Shown one piece after another: positions 41,074 to 52,010 of a stretch of 64,000 nucleotides of DNA; position 1 is the first letter of the stretch; the number at the start of each line of letters is the position of its first letter. The notes under the pieces are model-generated. The model did no database searches. It was not told the origin of the DNA and saw nothing but the letters and a program-made list of their open reading frames with translations. The DNA lies in NCBI RefSeq assembly GCF_039537265.1, contig NZ_BAABAE010000002.1:1-64000 (forward strand). Reading direction: 5' to 3'. The stretch is from Terrimesophilobacter bigeumensis. Its GTDB lineage: Bacteria > Actinomycetota > Actinomycetes > Actinomycetales > Microbacteriaceae. The translations under genes and the position numbers were made by a program.

Positions 41074-41517
41074 ATGCGTACGTACACCCCGAAGCCCGAC
41101 GCGGTCACCCGCGAGTGGCTCGTCATCGACGCCACGGATGTCGTGCTCGGCCGCCTGGCCAGCCACGTCGCCGTTCTCCTCCGCGGCAAGCACAAGGCGA
41201 CCTTCGCCCCGCACGTCGACACCGGTGACTTCGTCATCGTCATCAACGCCGACAAGGTCGCCCTGACCGGTGCGAAGCTCGAGCAGAAGAAGGCCTACAC
41301 CCACTCCGGCTACCCGGGCGGACTGTCCGCGACCTCCTACTCGCAGATGCTCGCAAAGCACCCGACCCGCGCAGTCGAGAAGGCTGTGCGCGGCATGCTC
41401 CCGAAGAACTCGATCGGCCGTGCCCAGCTGAGCAAGCTCAAGGTCTACGCCGGTGCCGAGCACCCCCACGCTGCGCAGCAGCCCAAGCCCTACTCCCTGA
41501 CCCAGGTCGCGCAGTAG
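41074..41517 (+). CDS. rplM: 50S ribosomal protein L13
   Basis: 147 aa. REWLVIDATDVVLGRLASHVAVLLRGKHKATFAPHVDTGDFVIVINADKV is the conserved L13 core; GGLSATSYSQMLAKHPTRAVEKAVRGMLPKN and AQQPKPYSL end it. Start MRTYTPKP fits homologues, so the reading frame extension upstream into the leader is ignored. Followed by rpsI after 29 bp, the standard rplM-rpsI pair. Confidence 0.97.
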   Translation: MRTYTPKPDAVTREWLVIDATDVVLGRLASHVAVLLRGKHKATFAPHVDTGDFVIVINADKVALTGAKLEQKKAYTHSGYPGGLSATSYSQMLAKHPTRAVEKAVRGMLPKNSIGRAQLSKLKVYAGAEHPHAAQQPKPYSLTQVAQ

Positions 41518-41546
41518 CGCCGGCTGACGAACTAAGGACCATTTCC

Positions 41547-42095
41547 ATGGCGAAGATCTCAGACTCCATCGACACCCCTGCTGAAGACACGACCGTCAGC
41601 GCGGTCGACAGCAGCGCCGTCGACCCCGCGGCGGAGACACTCGGCGGCAACTACACCACCGAGACCCCGGCCGAGGCCGCCCCCAAGGCTCCCCGTGCCG
41701 TGCTCAATGTTCCGGGCGCCGCTGTCGGCCGCCGCAAGCAGGCCATCGCCCGCGTGAGGCTCGTCCCCGGCACCGGGACCATCACGGTCAACGGTCGCGA
41801 CCTCGCGAACTATTTCCCGAACAAGCTGCACCAGCAGCTCATCAACGATCCGTTCAAGGTGCTCGACCTGCTCGGCAGCTACGACGTCATCGCTCGCATC
41901 ACCGGTGGCGGCCCCTCCGGCCAGGCCGGGGCCCTGCGCCTCGGGATCGCCCGTGCCCTCAACGAGATCGACCGGGAGAACAACCGCCCGGAGCTCAAGA
42001 AGGCCGGCTTCCTCAGCCGCGACGCCCGGGTGATCGAACGCAAGAAGGCGGGACTCAAGAAGGCCCGCAAGGCTCCGCAGTTCTCGAAGCGCTAG
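41547..42095 (+). CDS. rpsI: 30S ribosomal protein S9
   Basis: 182 aa. An acidic, low-complexity N-terminal extension of about 55 residues (SIDTPAEDTTVSAVDSS...), usual in actinobacterial S9, precedes the core GRRKQAIARVRLVPGTGTITVNGRDLANYFPNKLHQ, GGGPSGQAGALRLGIARAL and the basic C-terminal tail ending in KKARKAPQFSKR, which reaches the ribosomal P site. Confidence 0.97.
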   Translation: MAKISDSIDTPAEDTTVSAVDSSAVDPAAETLGGNYTTETPAEAAPKAPRAVLNVPGAAVGRRKQAIARVRLVPGTGTITVNGRDLANYFPNKLHQQLINDPFKVLDLLGSYDVIARITGGGPSGQAGALRLGIARALNEIDRENNRPELKKAGFLSRDARVIERKKAGLKKARKAPQFSKR

Positions 42096-42117
42096 TCGTT
42101 GCAGGCCTGACGCGGTC

Positions 42118-43479
42118 ATGCCCCGGCTTTTCGGTACTGACGGAGTTCGGGGTCTCGCCAACGAGACCCTCACGGTAGAGCTGTCCCTGCGGCTGGCCCA
42201 GGCTGCCGCCGTCGTGCTCGGCAAGGGGCGCTACGCCGACGGTCGTCGCGCTTCCGGGCGCAGGCCCGTCGCGGTGCTCGCGCGCGACCCTCGGATCTCC
42301 GGCGAATTCATCGCATCCGCCGTTGCAGCCGGGCTCGCGAGCTCGGGGGTGGACGTGTACGACGCGGGGGTCATCCCGACGCCGGCGCTCGCCTTCCTGG
42401 TTGCCGACGTCAACGCCGACTTCGGCGTCATGGTGTCCGCCTCGCACAACCCAGCACCCGACAACGGGATCAAGTTCTTCGCTGCGGGGGGGACCAAGCT
42501 TCCCGACGAGGTTGAGGACCGCATCGAGGCTGCCCTCGCCGAGCTGCCGATAGCCCCGACCGGCCCGGAGGTCGGGCGCATCCGCCGGTTCTCGGACGCA
42601 GAAGATCGCTACCTTGTCCACCTGCTCGGCACGCTCCCGACGCGGCTCGACGGTCTGCACGTCGTGCTGGACTGTGCGAACGGCGCCGCATCCGGGGTGT
42701 CGCCGGATGCCTTCCGCGGCGCCGGCGCGACCCTCACCCTCATTGGGGCCGACCCGGATGGGATCAACATCAACGACGGCGTCGGCTCGACCCACCTCGA
42801 GCAGCTCGCGAAGGCGGTCGTCGAGCACGGCGCAGACCTCGGCATCGCCCACGACGGCGACGCCGACCGGTGCCTCGCGGTGGACGCTGCCGGCAACGTC
42901 GTCGACGGCGACCAGATCATGGCGATCCTCGCGCTCTCTCTCAAGGAGCGCGGCCTGCTCGCGCAGGACACCCTCGTCGCGACGGTCATGAGCAACCTGG
43001 GCCTGCGCCTGGCCATGGCGGAGAACGGTGTCACGATGGTCGAGACGCGTGTCGGCGACCGTTACGTGCTCGAGGCGCTCTCCCGCGACGACCTGAGTCT
43101 CGGCGGTGAGCAGTCCGGTCATGTCATCATGACCGCTCATGCCACGACCGGTGACGGCATCCTCACCGGCCTGCATCTCGCGGCCGAGCTCGCGCGCACC
43201 GGAAAGACTCTCGCCGAACTCGTCTCGGTCATGACCGTGTACCCGCAGATCATGGTCAACGTGAAGGATGTCGACCACGAGTCGCTCGCGGACGACGACA
43301 CGATCGCGGCGGCCGTCGTCGTCGCGCAGCAGAAGCTCGGCGATCGCGGACGCGTGCTGCTGCGCCCTTCGGGCACGGAGCCGCTCGTGCGCGTCATGGT
43401 GGAGGCATCCGACCAGGCGCTCGCCGATGAGATCGCGCACTCCCTCGCTTCGGTCGTGCGCAAGCGTCTCTCCCGCTGA
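42118..43479 (+). CDS. glmM: Phosphoglucosamine mutase
   Basis: 453 aa. RLFGTDGVRGLANETL start block, VMVSASHNPAPDNGIKFF with the phosphorylated Ser, GIAHDGDADRCLAVD metal-binding loop, GGEQSGHVIM sugar loop, and RVLLRPSGTEPLVRVMVEA phosphate-binding loop. Converts glucosamine-6-P to glucosamine-1-P for UDP-GlcNAc and cell-wall synthesis. 22 bp after rpsI and likely on the same transcript; convergent with coaA. Confidence 0.97.
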   Translation: MPRLFGTDGVRGLANETLTVELSLRLAQAAAVVLGKGRYADGRRASGRRPVAVLARDPRISGEFIASAVAAGLASSGVDVYDAGVIPTPALAFLVADVNADFGVMVSASHNPAPDNGIKFFAAGGTKLPDEVEDRIEAALAELPIAPTGPEVGRIRRFSDAEDRYLVHLLGTLPTRLDGLHVVLDCANGAASGVSPDAFRGAGATLTLIGADPDGININDGVGSTHLEQLAKAVVEHGADLGIAHDGDADRCLAVDAAGNVVDGDQIMAILALSLKERGLLAQDTLVATVMSNLGLRLAMAENGVTMVETRVGDRYVLEALSRDDLSLGGEQSGHVIMTAHATTGDGILTGLHLAAELARTGKTLAELVSVMTVYPQIMVNVKDVDHESLADDDTIAAAVVVAQQKLGDRGRVLLRPSGTEPLVRVMVEASDQALADEIAHSLASVVRKRLSR

Positions 43480-43495
43480 CCTCGCGCTCCAGCGC

Positions 43496-44443
43496 TCAGA
43501 TCTTGCGGAGGAGCACGCTGCTCACGGCGTGCTGCGTCTCCTTGCGGAGCACGAGCGTCGCCCTCGATCGCGTCGGCAGGATGTTCTGCACGAGATTCGG
43601 CTCGTTGATGCGGCTCCAGATGTCCCTGGCCTTCGCACGCGCCTCCGCCTCACTGAGGCTCGCGTAGCGGTGGAAGAACGACTGCGGGTCGGCGAAGGCG
43701 CCGCGCTGCAGTTTGAGGAAGCGCTCCTCGTACCAGCGGGCGATGTCGGCGGTGCGGGCGTCCACGTAGATCGTGAAGTCGAAGAGGTCGCTCACCGCGA
43801 GCTTGCGGCCGGGGGCGGGCGGCTGCAGCACGTTGAGGCCCTCGACGATGAGGATGTCGGGGCGGCGCACGACGACCTCGTCGTCCGCCACGATGTCGTA
43901 GGTGAGATGGGAGTAAAGGGGAGCGCGCACCTCGTGGGCGCCGCTCTTGACCATGGTGACGAAGCGCAGGAGCGCGCGGCGGTCATAGGACTCCGGGAAG
44001 CCCTTGCGCTCCATGAGGCCGCGGCGCTCGAGCTCGGCGTTCGGCCAGAGGAAGCCGTCGGTCGTCACGAGCTCGACGCGCGGGGTGTCCTCCCAGCGGG
44101 CGAGCAGCTCGCGCAGCACCCTGGCGATCGTCGACTTGCCGACCGCCACCGAGCCGGCGATGCCGATCACGAACGGCGTGCTCTGGCTGCGCTGGCGCAG
44201 GAAGCTGCTCGTTGCAGCATGCAGTCTCTTCGCCCCCACGGCATAGAGGCTCACGAGTTTGCTGAGCGGAAGGTAGACCTCAGCGACCTCGCTGAGGTCC
44301 AGTACGTCTCCGAGACCCTGCAGACCGGCCAGCTCATGCGGGGTGAGCGGCTGCTGCGTCGTGGGGGCGAGGTCCGCCCAGGCCGAGCGCTCGATCTCGA
44401 GGAACGGAGTCAGGTGGCCGTTGGCAGCGGTGGGCTCAGGCAT
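43496..44443 (-). CDS. coaA: Type I pantothenate kinase
   Basis: 315 aa. Walker A VIGIAGSVAVGKSTIARVL, VTTDGFLWPNAELERRGLMERKGFPESYD, HLTYDIVADDEVVVRRPDILIVEGLNVLQ and FADPQSFFHRYASLSEAEA are standard type I CoaA blocks. It catalyses ATP-dependent phosphorylation of pantothenate, the first step of CoA synthesis. Embedded on the opposite strand between glmM and glmS, as in other Micrococcales. Confidence 0.96.
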   Translation of the reverse strand: MPEPTAANGHLTPFLEIERSAWADLAPTTQQPLTPHELAGLQGLGDVLDLSEVAEVYLPLSKLVSLYAVGAKRLHAATSSFLRQRSQSTPFVIGIAGSVAVGKSTIARVLRELLARWEDTPRVELVTTDGFLWPNAELERRGLMERKGFPESYDRRALLRFVTMVKSGAHEVRAPLYSHLTYDIVADDEVVVRRPDILIVEGLNVLQPPAPGRKLAVSDLFDFTIYVDARTADIARWYEERFLKLQRGAFADPQSFFHRYASLSEAEARAKARDIWSRINEPNLVQNILPTRSRATLVLRKETQHAVSSVLLRKI

Positions 44444-44486
44444 CCAGAACAGACTACCCGTGGCGGCCGTTCACGGCTCGGTACCC

Positions 44487-44499
44487 TAAAATTCAGACC

Positions 44500-44500
<1 letters not shown>
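44487..44500 (+). promoter_or_regulatory. glmS promoter, leaderless start
   Basis: TAAAAT (44487-44492) is followed by 7 nt and the glmS ATG, without a Shine-Dalgarno sequence, so the mRNA probably starts at or next to the A of the ATG. Confidence 0.55.
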
Positions 44501-46353
<1,853 letters not shown>

Positions 46354-46374
46354 CGCGGTGATCGGGCGCAGCGC

Positions 46375-46743
46375 ATGATCGTCGGTATCGGCGTCGATGT
46401 CGTCGAGCTGGCCCGATTCGAGCGGGCGGCCACGAGAACCCCGGCGCTGCTCACGCGCTTGTTCGCCGAGAGCGAACAGGTGCAGGCCGGGCGACGACTC
46501 GCCCTCCACTCCCTTGCCGCCCGCTTCGCCGCGAAGGAGGCGCTCATCAAGGCCCTCGGCGACTCCGAGGGTGTCAGCTGGCACGACATGCCGGTCGTCT
46601 CCGACGGTCAGCGCAATCCGTCCTTCGCCCTGCAGGGCGGCGTCGCCGCGATCGCCGAGGCACGGGGCATCACCTCGCTGCACCTGTCGATGAGCCATGA
46701 CGCCGGCATCGCGATCGCGTATGTCATCGCGGAGGCATCGTGA
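46375..46743 (+). CDS. acpS: Holo-[acyl-carrier-protein] synthase
   Basis: 122 aa. MIVGIGVDVVELARFERA with the metal-binding Asp, and LAARFAAKEALIKALGD with the Glu/Lys pair of the phosphopantetheinyl transferase fold; HLSMSHDAGIAIAYVIAE ends it. Transfers 4'-phosphopantetheine from CoA to ACP. It lies between glmS (21-nt gap) and alr (4-nt overlap). Confidence 0.95.
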   Translation: MIVGIGVDVVELARFERAATRTPALLTRLFAESEQVQAGRRLALHSLAARFAAKEALIKALGDSEGVSWHDMPVVSDGQRNPSFALQGGVAAIAEARGITSLHLSMSHDAGIAIAYVIAEAS

Positions 46744-47849
46744 GCGAACGCGCACTGCGCGAGGCCGTGATCGACCTCGACGCGATCACGCACAACGTCG
46801 CGACGATCCGCGCGACGGTCGGGACGCCCCACTTGATGACCGTCGTGAAGGCGGACGGCTACGGGCACGGGGCCGTCCGGGTCGCGCGCGCCGCGCTCGC
46901 CGGGGGCGCCGACTGGCTGGGTGTGGTCGATGCGGCCGAGGCTCTTCCGCTGCGCGAGGCGGGGGTGACGGCGCCCATCCTGACCTGGCTGCACGCACCC
47001 GAGGAGACGTTCGCCGCACATGCGGCGGCCGATCTCGATGTCGGGGTGAACTCGCGCGACGAGCTCGAGCGTGCGGCGGCAGCAGGAGTGCGCAACGTTC
47101 AGGTCAAGGTCGACACCGGGCTCGGTCGCAACGGTGCGGAGGAGTCGACCTGGGGTGCGCTGTTCGAACGCGCCCAGCAGCTCGAGGGGGCAGGGGGGCC
47201 GCGCATCCGGGGCCTGTTTAGCCACCTTGCCAATGCCGGGCCAGAGGCGGATGCCGCCCAGCGGGCGGCCTTCGAGCGGGCGCGGGCGGTGGCCGGCTCG
47301 TCAGGGATCGACCCGGAGCTCCTGCACCTCGCCGCGACGGAGGGTGCGCTCGGGCGGCCGGAGGCCCGCTACAACCTCGTGCGCGTGGGACTCGGCAGCT
47401 ACGGGCTCTCGCCCTTCGCCGGTGTCGCGGCCGCCGAGCTCGGCCTCGTGCCCGCTCTCGAACTGAGTGCGGCGATCGTCTCGCTGAAGCGCGTCCCCGC
47501 CGGAAGCGGCGTCTCCTACGGCCACCGGTACCACACGGAACGGGAGACGACACTCGCGCTCGTCCCCCTCGGCTACAGCGACGGCATACCGCGGCAGGCC
47601 TCCAATCGGGGGCCGGTGCTCATCGGCGGTGAGACGTACCGGGTGTGCGGCACGGTCGCGATGGACCAGTTCGTCGTCGACATCGGCGATGCGGCGGTCT
47701 CGGTGGGGGACCGCGCGGTCGTCTTCGGAGACCCGACCGGCGGCGCACCCTCCGCAACGGACTGGGCGGATGCGGCAGGCACGATCAACTACGAGATCGT
47801 CGCCCGTCTCGGCCACCGGGTCGCGCGGCGCTACCTCGGCGGCGGGTGA
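46740..47849 (+). CDS. alr: Alanine racemase
   Basis: 369 aa. REAVIDLDAITHNV, then MTVVKADGYGHGAVRVARAAL with the PLP lysine, GLFSHLANAGPE, YNLVRVGLGSYGLSP, the catalytic Tyr segment SGVSYGHRYHTERETTLALVPLGYSDGIPR and CGTVAMDQFVVDIG. Makes D-alanine for peptidoglycan. GTG start overlapping acpS (GTGA); its TGA overlaps the tsaE ATG. Confidence 0.96.
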   Translation: MSERALREAVIDLDAITHNVATIRATVGTPHLMTVVKADGYGHGAVRVARAALAGGADWLGVVDAAEALPLREAGVTAPILTWLHAPEETFAAHAAADLDVGVNSRDELERAAAAGVRNVQVKVDTGLGRNGAEESTWGALFERAQQLEGAGGPRIRGLFSHLANAGPEADAAQRAAFERARAVAGSSGIDPELLHLAATEGALGRPEARYNLVRVGLGSYGLSPFAGVAAAELGLVPALELSAAIVSLKRVPAGSGVSYGHRYHTERETTLALVPLGYSDGIPRQASNRGPVLIGGETYRVCGTVAMDQFVVDIGDAAVSVGDRAVVFGDPTGGAPSATDWADAAGTINYEIVARLGHRVARRYLGGG

Positions 47850-48346
47850 TGGAGACTCTGCGGCTCACGGTCGCGACACCGGAGGACATGGAGTCCCTCG
47901 GTGCGCGCCTCGCCGGGCGACTGCGCGCCGGCGACCTCGTCGCCCTCAACGGCGAGCTGGGAGCAGGCAAGACGACTCTCACGCGCGGCCTCGGCGCGGC
48001 GCTCGGCGTGCGCGGTGCCGTGACGAGCCCGACCTTCGTGCTGGCACGGACGCATCCGCGGGAGGGCGGCGCCCCACTCGTCCACGTCGACGCCTACCGG
48101 CTCTCGCACGCGGCGGAACTCGACGATCTCGACATCGACTTCGAGGGCTCGATCGTCGTCGTCGAGTGGGCTGCCGGGATGATCGAGGGGCTCGCCGACT
48201 CATGGCTCGAGGTAGCGATCGTGCGACCCGTGGGCGCCGCCCGCATCGGTGCCGGCGCCGGAAGCGATGATCTCCTGGATGGGGTGGAGCCGCGCGAAGT
48301 CACGATCAGCGGGCACGGCCCCCGATTCGCGGACTTTAGGCTGTAG
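47849..48346 (+). CDS. tsaE: tRNA t6A37 threonylcarbamoyladenosine ATPase subunit TsaE
   Basis: 165 aa. Walker A VALNGELGAGKTTLTRGLG, TSPTFVLARTHPREGGAPLVHVDAYRL and IVVVEWAAGMIEGL. Works with TsaB and TsaD to load threonylcarbamoyl onto A37 of ANN-decoding tRNAs. The C-terminal 25 residues (IGAGAGSDDLLDG...) are a variable extension. Start ATG overlaps the alr stop (TGATG). Confidence 0.93.
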   Translation: METLRLTVATPEDMESLGARLAGRLRAGDLVALNGELGAGKTTLTRGLGAALGVRGAVTSPTFVLARTHPREGGAPLVHVDAYRLSHAAELDDLDIDFEGSIVVVEWAAGMIEGLADSWLEVAIVRPVGAARIGAGAGSDDLLDGVEPREVTISGHGPRFADFRL

Positions 48347-48348
48347 AC

Positions 48349-48984
48349 ATGCTTCTCGCGATCGACACCTCGGCGGGGACGAGCGTCGCCGTCGTCGACC
48401 GCGAGGGCGGCGTCCTCTCCGAGCGTTCTGTCGAAGACACCCGCCGTCACGCCGAGGTCATCGGCACGCTCATCCGCGAGTGCCTCGACGCAGCGGGTAT
48501 CGCGATCGCGCGCCTCTCCGGTGTCGCGGTCGGCATGGGCCCCGGGCCCTTCACCGGCCTGAGGGTGGGCATCGCAGCGGCCAATGCCTTCGCCTTCGGC
48601 GCAGGCAAACCGGTCGTGCGCGTCGTGAGCCACGACGCGGTCGCCTTCGCCCGCTATGCGGCCGGGGAGACCGGCCCGCTCCTCGTGACGACGGATGCGC
48701 GCCGTCACGAACGCTACTGGAGCGCCTACAGCGGCGCCGACGAGTTCTCCCTGCCGATCCGGGTCGAGGGGCCGGGGCTCGACCGTCCCGATCACCTGCC
48801 TCAGGGGGTGACCGGCCATCCGGGTCACCGGCGGGTGGATGCCGACTGGGTCTCCGCGGCATCCGTCGGCCTGCTCGCTGAGACCCTCTACGCGCACGGT
48901 CGCGACTTCGCCGGAGCGGAGCCGCTCTACCTGCGCTCGCCAGACGTCACCCTTTCCGCCGGCCCGAAGCGGGTGACGGCATGA
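48349..48984 (+). CDS. tsaB: tRNA t6A37 complex subunit TsaB
   Basis: 211 aa ASKHA-fold protein: MLLAIDTSAGTSVAVVD, AGIAIARLSGVAVGMGPGPFTGLRVGIAAANAFAFG, VTTDARRHERYW. Scaffolds TsaD in the t6A machinery. 2 nt after tsaE; last codons overlap rimI (ATGA). Confidence 0.93.
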   Translation: MLLAIDTSAGTSVAVVDREGGVLSERSVEDTRRHAEVIGTLIRECLDAAGIAIARLSGVAVGMGPGPFTGLRVGIAAANAFAFGAGKPVVRVVSHDAVAFARYAAGETGPLLVTTDARRHERYWSAYSGADEFSLPIRVEGPGLDRPDHLPQGVTGHPGHRRVDADWVSAASVGLLAETLYAHGRDFAGAEPLYLRSPDVTLSAGPKRVTA

Positions 48985-49481
48985 CCTGGCAGCTGCGCCG
49001 TGCGGAGGCCGGCGACCTCGAGGCGATCATGCGGCTCGAGACCTCGATCTTCGCGAACGATGCCTGGTCGGGCGGGACCATGCGCAACGAGCTCGCGAAC
49101 GTGAACGCCTGGTACCTCGTCGCGTTCCGCCCGGAGACCCCGGAGAGCATCGAAGCCTACGCGGGGCTGCTCGCACCGCGCGGCGCGAAGGAGGCCGATA
49201 TCCAGACCATCGCGGTCGCGGAGGGTTCCCGGCGCGGAGGACTCGGTCGCACGCTCATCCTGAGCCTCGTGAACGAGGCTCGCAAACGCGGCGCGGAAGA
49301 GGTGTTCCTCGAGGTGCGCGCCGACAATGCGGGAGCGCAGGCGTTGTACCGGTCGCTCGGATTCGAGGATCTCGCTGTGCGGGAGAATTATTACCAGCCG
49401 GATGGTGTGGACGCGATCGTCATGCGGCTCGCAGTGCCGCCCCGCCGTTCGACCTTCACCGCGCCAGAGGACGGCGCGTGA
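48981..49481 (+). CDS. rimI: Ribosomal-protein-alanine N-acetyltransferase
   Basis: 166 aa GNAT protein: QLRRAEAGDLEAIMRLETSIFANDAWS, QTIAVAEGSRRGGLGRTLI (acetyl-CoA loop), EVRADNAGAQALYRSLGFEDLAVRENYY. RimI acetylates the N-terminus of ribosomal protein S18; in actinobacteria it is regularly embedded between tsaB and tsaD, as here. Confidence 0.92.
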   Translation: MTWQLRRAEAGDLEAIMRLETSIFANDAWSGGTMRNELANVNAWYLVAFRPETPESIEAYAGLLAPRGAKEADIQTIAVAEGSRRGGLGRTLILSLVNEARKRGAEEVFLEVRADNAGAQALYRSLGFEDLAVRENYYQPDGVDAIVMRLAVPPRRSTFTAPEDGA

Positions 49482-50530
49482 CAGGCCCCCTTGTACTCGG
49501 CATCGAGACGAGCTGCGACGAGACCGGCGTCGGGATCGTGCGCGGCGACGCTCTGCTCGCCAACACGATCGCGTCCTCGATGGAGGAGCACGCCCGATAC
49601 GGTGGCGTCGTCCCGGAGATCGCCGCTCGCGCCCACCTCGAAGCGATGGGCCCAACGCTCACGGCCGCGCTCGCCGAGGCCGGGGTTGCGCTCGATGACC
49701 TCGACGCGATCGCCGTCACGAGCGGCCCGGGCCTCGCCGGCGCCCTCATGGTCGGGGTCGGGGCGGCCAAGGCCCTCGCGGTCGCGCTCGGCAAGCCGCT
49801 CTACGCCGTCAATCATCTGGTCGGGCACGTCGGGGCGGACATCCTGACCGGCGACGAGCTGCACTATCCGACCGTCGCCCTGCTCGTCTCCGGCGGGCAC
49901 ACCTCGCTGCTGCTCGTGCGCGACCTGGTCTCGGATGTCGAGCTCCTCGGCGAGACGATCGACGACGCAGCGGGGGAGGCCTTCGACAAGGTCGCCCGCA
50001 TCCTCGGCCTGCCCTACCCCGGCGGGCCGGAGATCGACCGCGCGGCACTCGGCGGCGATCCGGCCGCGATCCGCTTCCCGCGGGGCCTCAGCCTGCCGAA
50101 GGACCTCGAGAAGCACCGCTACGACTTCTCCTTCTCCGGGCTCAAGACGGCGGTCGCCCGCCACGTCGAGAAGCACCGCGATGAGGGCAGCGATGTGCCG
50201 GTCGCGGATGTCGCGGCATCGTTCCGCGAGGCCGTCGTCGACGTGCTCGTGACGAAGGCGCTCGCGGCCTGCGCCGACCTCGGAGTGCCGCGGCTCCTGC
50301 TCGGCGGTGGGGTCATCGCCAACGCGCGCCTGCGCGAGGTGGCGACGCTGCGCTGCGCAGAGGCCGGAGTGGCACTGCGGATCCCACCACTCTCGTTGTG
50401 CACCGACAACGGGGCGATGATCGCGGCGCTCGGTGCGCAGCTCATCATGGCCGGGAGCGCACCGTCCACGCTGGATTTCGGGGCCGACTCCACCCTGCCG
50501 GTCACCGACATCCAGGCCGGGGTCGGCTGA
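49478..50530 (+). CDS. tsaD: tRNA N6-adenosine threonylcarbamoyltransferase
   Basis: 350 aa. GIETSCDETGVGIVRGD, SSMEEHARYGGVVPEIAARAHLE (metal His pair), VTSGPGLAGALMVG, VNHLVGHVGADIL, LVSGGHTSLLLV, DDAAGEAFDKVARILGLPYPGGPEID and LCTDNGAMIAALG are all present. Transfers threonylcarbamoyl to tRNA A37. GTG start overlapping rimI by 4 nt; last gene of the tsaE-tsaB-rimI-tsaD run. Confidence 0.97.
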   Translation: MTGPLVLGIETSCDETGVGIVRGDALLANTIASSMEEHARYGGVVPEIAARAHLEAMGPTLTAALAEAGVALDDLDAIAVTSGPGLAGALMVGVGAAKALAVALGKPLYAVNHLVGHVGADILTGDELHYPTVALLVSGGHTSLLLVRDLVSDVELLGETIDDAAGEAFDKVARILGLPYPGGPEIDRAALGGDPAAIRFPRGLSLPKDLEKHRYDFSFSGLKTAVARHVEKHRDEGSDVPVADVAASFREAVVDVLVTKALAACADLGVPRLLLGGGVIANARLREVATLRCAEAGVALRIPPLSLCTDNGAMIAALGAQLIMAGSAPSTLDFGADSTLPVTDIQAGVG

Positions 50531-50612
50531 ACCCGCGCCCTGCACTTTGACAGTCCCTCAACCGGATGCCACGATAGGCGGGTTCGGGTCCGCGTCCGAA
50601 CCAGGGAGAGAC

Positions 50613-51020
50613 ATGACCGATCCAGAAACGCCCGACCAGGGTCCGGTTCCGCCGCCGGTTCCTCCGGTGCAGCCACCGGTGCCGCCGGTGCCTCCGCCCG
50701 CGTCGCCGTACCAGGCATCCGTCCCACCTCAGCCTCCGTCGCCGTACTATGCCGCCGGGCCGCAGAAGCCGTCGACCGTGCTGAGCCTGCTGGCGATGAT
50801 CTTCGGCATCATCGGGGTCCTCCTTTCCTGCTGTTACGGTGCAGGGTTCCTTTTCTCGCTCGCCGGGGTCATTCTCGGCCACCTCGGCCTCAAGCGAGAG
50901 CCCGCGCGGGGGATGGCTCTCGCCGGACTCATCACCGGATACGTCGGGCTCGGGATCGCGCTCGTCTGGGTCGTGATCGGCATCGGCTTCGTCGTGTTCG
51001 CCGTCAGCACGGGCTACTAG
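50613..51020 (+). CDS. DUF4190-type small membrane protein with proline-rich N-terminus
   Basis: 135 aa. Residues 1-55 are Pro-rich (PPPVPPVQPPVPP), then two membrane segments: TVLSLLAMIFGIIGVLLSC and GLITGYVGLGIALVWVVIG, separated by GVILGHLGLKREPARGMAL, the DUF4190 signature. Function unknown; similar proteins are common in actinobacteria. SD GGGAGAG before ATG 50613. Related to 51594-51932. Confidence 0.8.
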   Translation: MTDPETPDQGPVPPPVPPVQPPVPPVPPPASPYQASVPPQPPSPYYAAGPQKPSTVLSLLAMIFGIIGVLLSCCYGAGFLFSLAGVILGHLGLKREPARGMALAGLITGYVGLGIALVWVVIGIGFVVFAVSTGY

Positions 51021-51037
51021 GCGCACCCGCGCGCAGC

Positions 51038-51448
51038 TCAGACGATGAGATTGCGAAGGACTCCGCTGTAGACGGTGGCGCCGATGGCGATGGCCGCTGC
51101 GATCCAGTAGAGGGTAGTGGCCACTCCCGCCTTCCCGCGTCGCCCTGCGACGACCCCCACGAGCGAGACGGCGACGGCCAGGTAGCCGGCCACCACGAGC
51201 GGGTTCATGGCGAGCGAGCCCAGGAGGTCGCCGTGCAGCAGGGAGTACAGGGAGCGGGTGCCCCCGCAGCCGGGGCATTGCCATCCGGTGAGGTGCAGGA
51301 GGGGGCACGGCGGGAAGATCGTCTCGGCGTAGGGGTTCCGCGCGGAGAAGAATGCGACGGCTCCGGCATGCAGAACGACGGCACCGGCGCCCAGCGAGAC
51401 GCCCAGCGGATGGCGTCGCACCCGGCCTCCCACGTCTCGAACGCGCAT
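51038..51448 (-). CDS. DUF2752 small membrane protein
   Basis: 136 aa. TIFPPCPLLHLTGWQCPGCGGTRSLYSLLHGDLLGSLAMNP is the DUF2752 hallmark (CPxC-GG-R), flanked by membrane segments (LGVSLGAGAVVLHAGAVAFF; PLVVAGYLAVAVSLVGVVAG). Function unknown. Lies convergent to the first DUF4190 gene and between the two DUF4190 genes. Confidence 0.85.
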   Translation of the reverse strand: MRVRDVGGRVRRHPLGVSLGAGAVVLHAGAVAFFSARNPYAETIFPPCPLLHLTGWQCPGCGGTRSLYSLLHGDLLGSLAMNPLVVAGYLAVAVSLVGVVAGRRGKAGVATTLYWIAAAIAIGATVYSGVLRNLIV

Positions 51449-51593
51449 CGCCCCTCCCTCCGGTGTCTCAGACTACGCGCGACGGCCCCGACCGGCATCC
51501 CGACCTGCGGCCCGTACCGTTGACAGGGTCCGTCCGCGGTGAGACTATGGCTCCGCCGGACGCACGTCCGCACACAACAACCATGGAGATCAC

Positions 51594-51932
51594 ATGACTG
51601 ACCCCAACGTTCCCGCGACACCGCCGCCCGCACCGGCTCCCGCGAACCCGTACACCGCGGCTGCGCCCGCCGGCAAGCCGACCAACGTTCTCGCGATCAT
51701 CGCACTCATCGCCGCCTTCGTGATCGCCCCCGCCGGCATCATCTGCGGGCACATCGCTCTCGGCCAGATCAAGAAGTCCGGTGAGGGCGGCCACGGCCTC
51801 GCGCTGTGGGGCACGATCCTCGGCTACGTGTTCACCGTGCTGTGGATCCTGATCTTCCTGTTCTCGATCCTCGTGCCGCTGCTCATCCTGGGCACCTACG
51901 GCAGTGTCGTGAGCAACGTCCCCGGCTACTGA
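51594..51932 (+). CDS. DUF4190 domain-containing membrane protein
   Basis: 112 aa: Pro/Ala-rich cytoplasmic start (TPPPAPAPANPYTAAAPAGKP), first membrane helix NVLAIIALIAAFVIAPAGIICGHIALGQIKKSGEGGHGLAL, second helix YVFTVLWILIFLFSILVPLLIL. Same family as 50613-51020. Function unknown. Confidence 0.82.
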   Translation: MTDPNVPATPPPAPAPANPYTAAAPAGKPTNVLAIIALIAAFVIAPAGIICGHIALGQIKKSGEGGHGLALWGTILGYVFTVLWILIFLFSILVPLLILGTYGSVVSNVPGY

Positions 51933-51945
51933 TCTCGTAAGGCGG

Positions 51946-51976
51946 AGCGGGTCGCGCGCGAGCGCGGCCCGCTTTT
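51946..51976. terminator. Intrinsic terminator
   Basis: AGCGGGTCGCG (51946-51956) pairs with CGCGGCCCGCT (51963-51973), then TTTT. Positioned after the DUF4190 gene and convergent methyltransferase gene; serves the plus-strand transcript. Confidence 0.75.
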
Positions 51977-52010
51977 CCGTTCCGGGGCTGACGACGTCGT
52001 CGCTGCGGGA

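Noticed and set aside
44461..44499. glmS ribozyme upstream of glmS
   Set aside because: No room: the promoter -10 lies 7 nt before the start codon.
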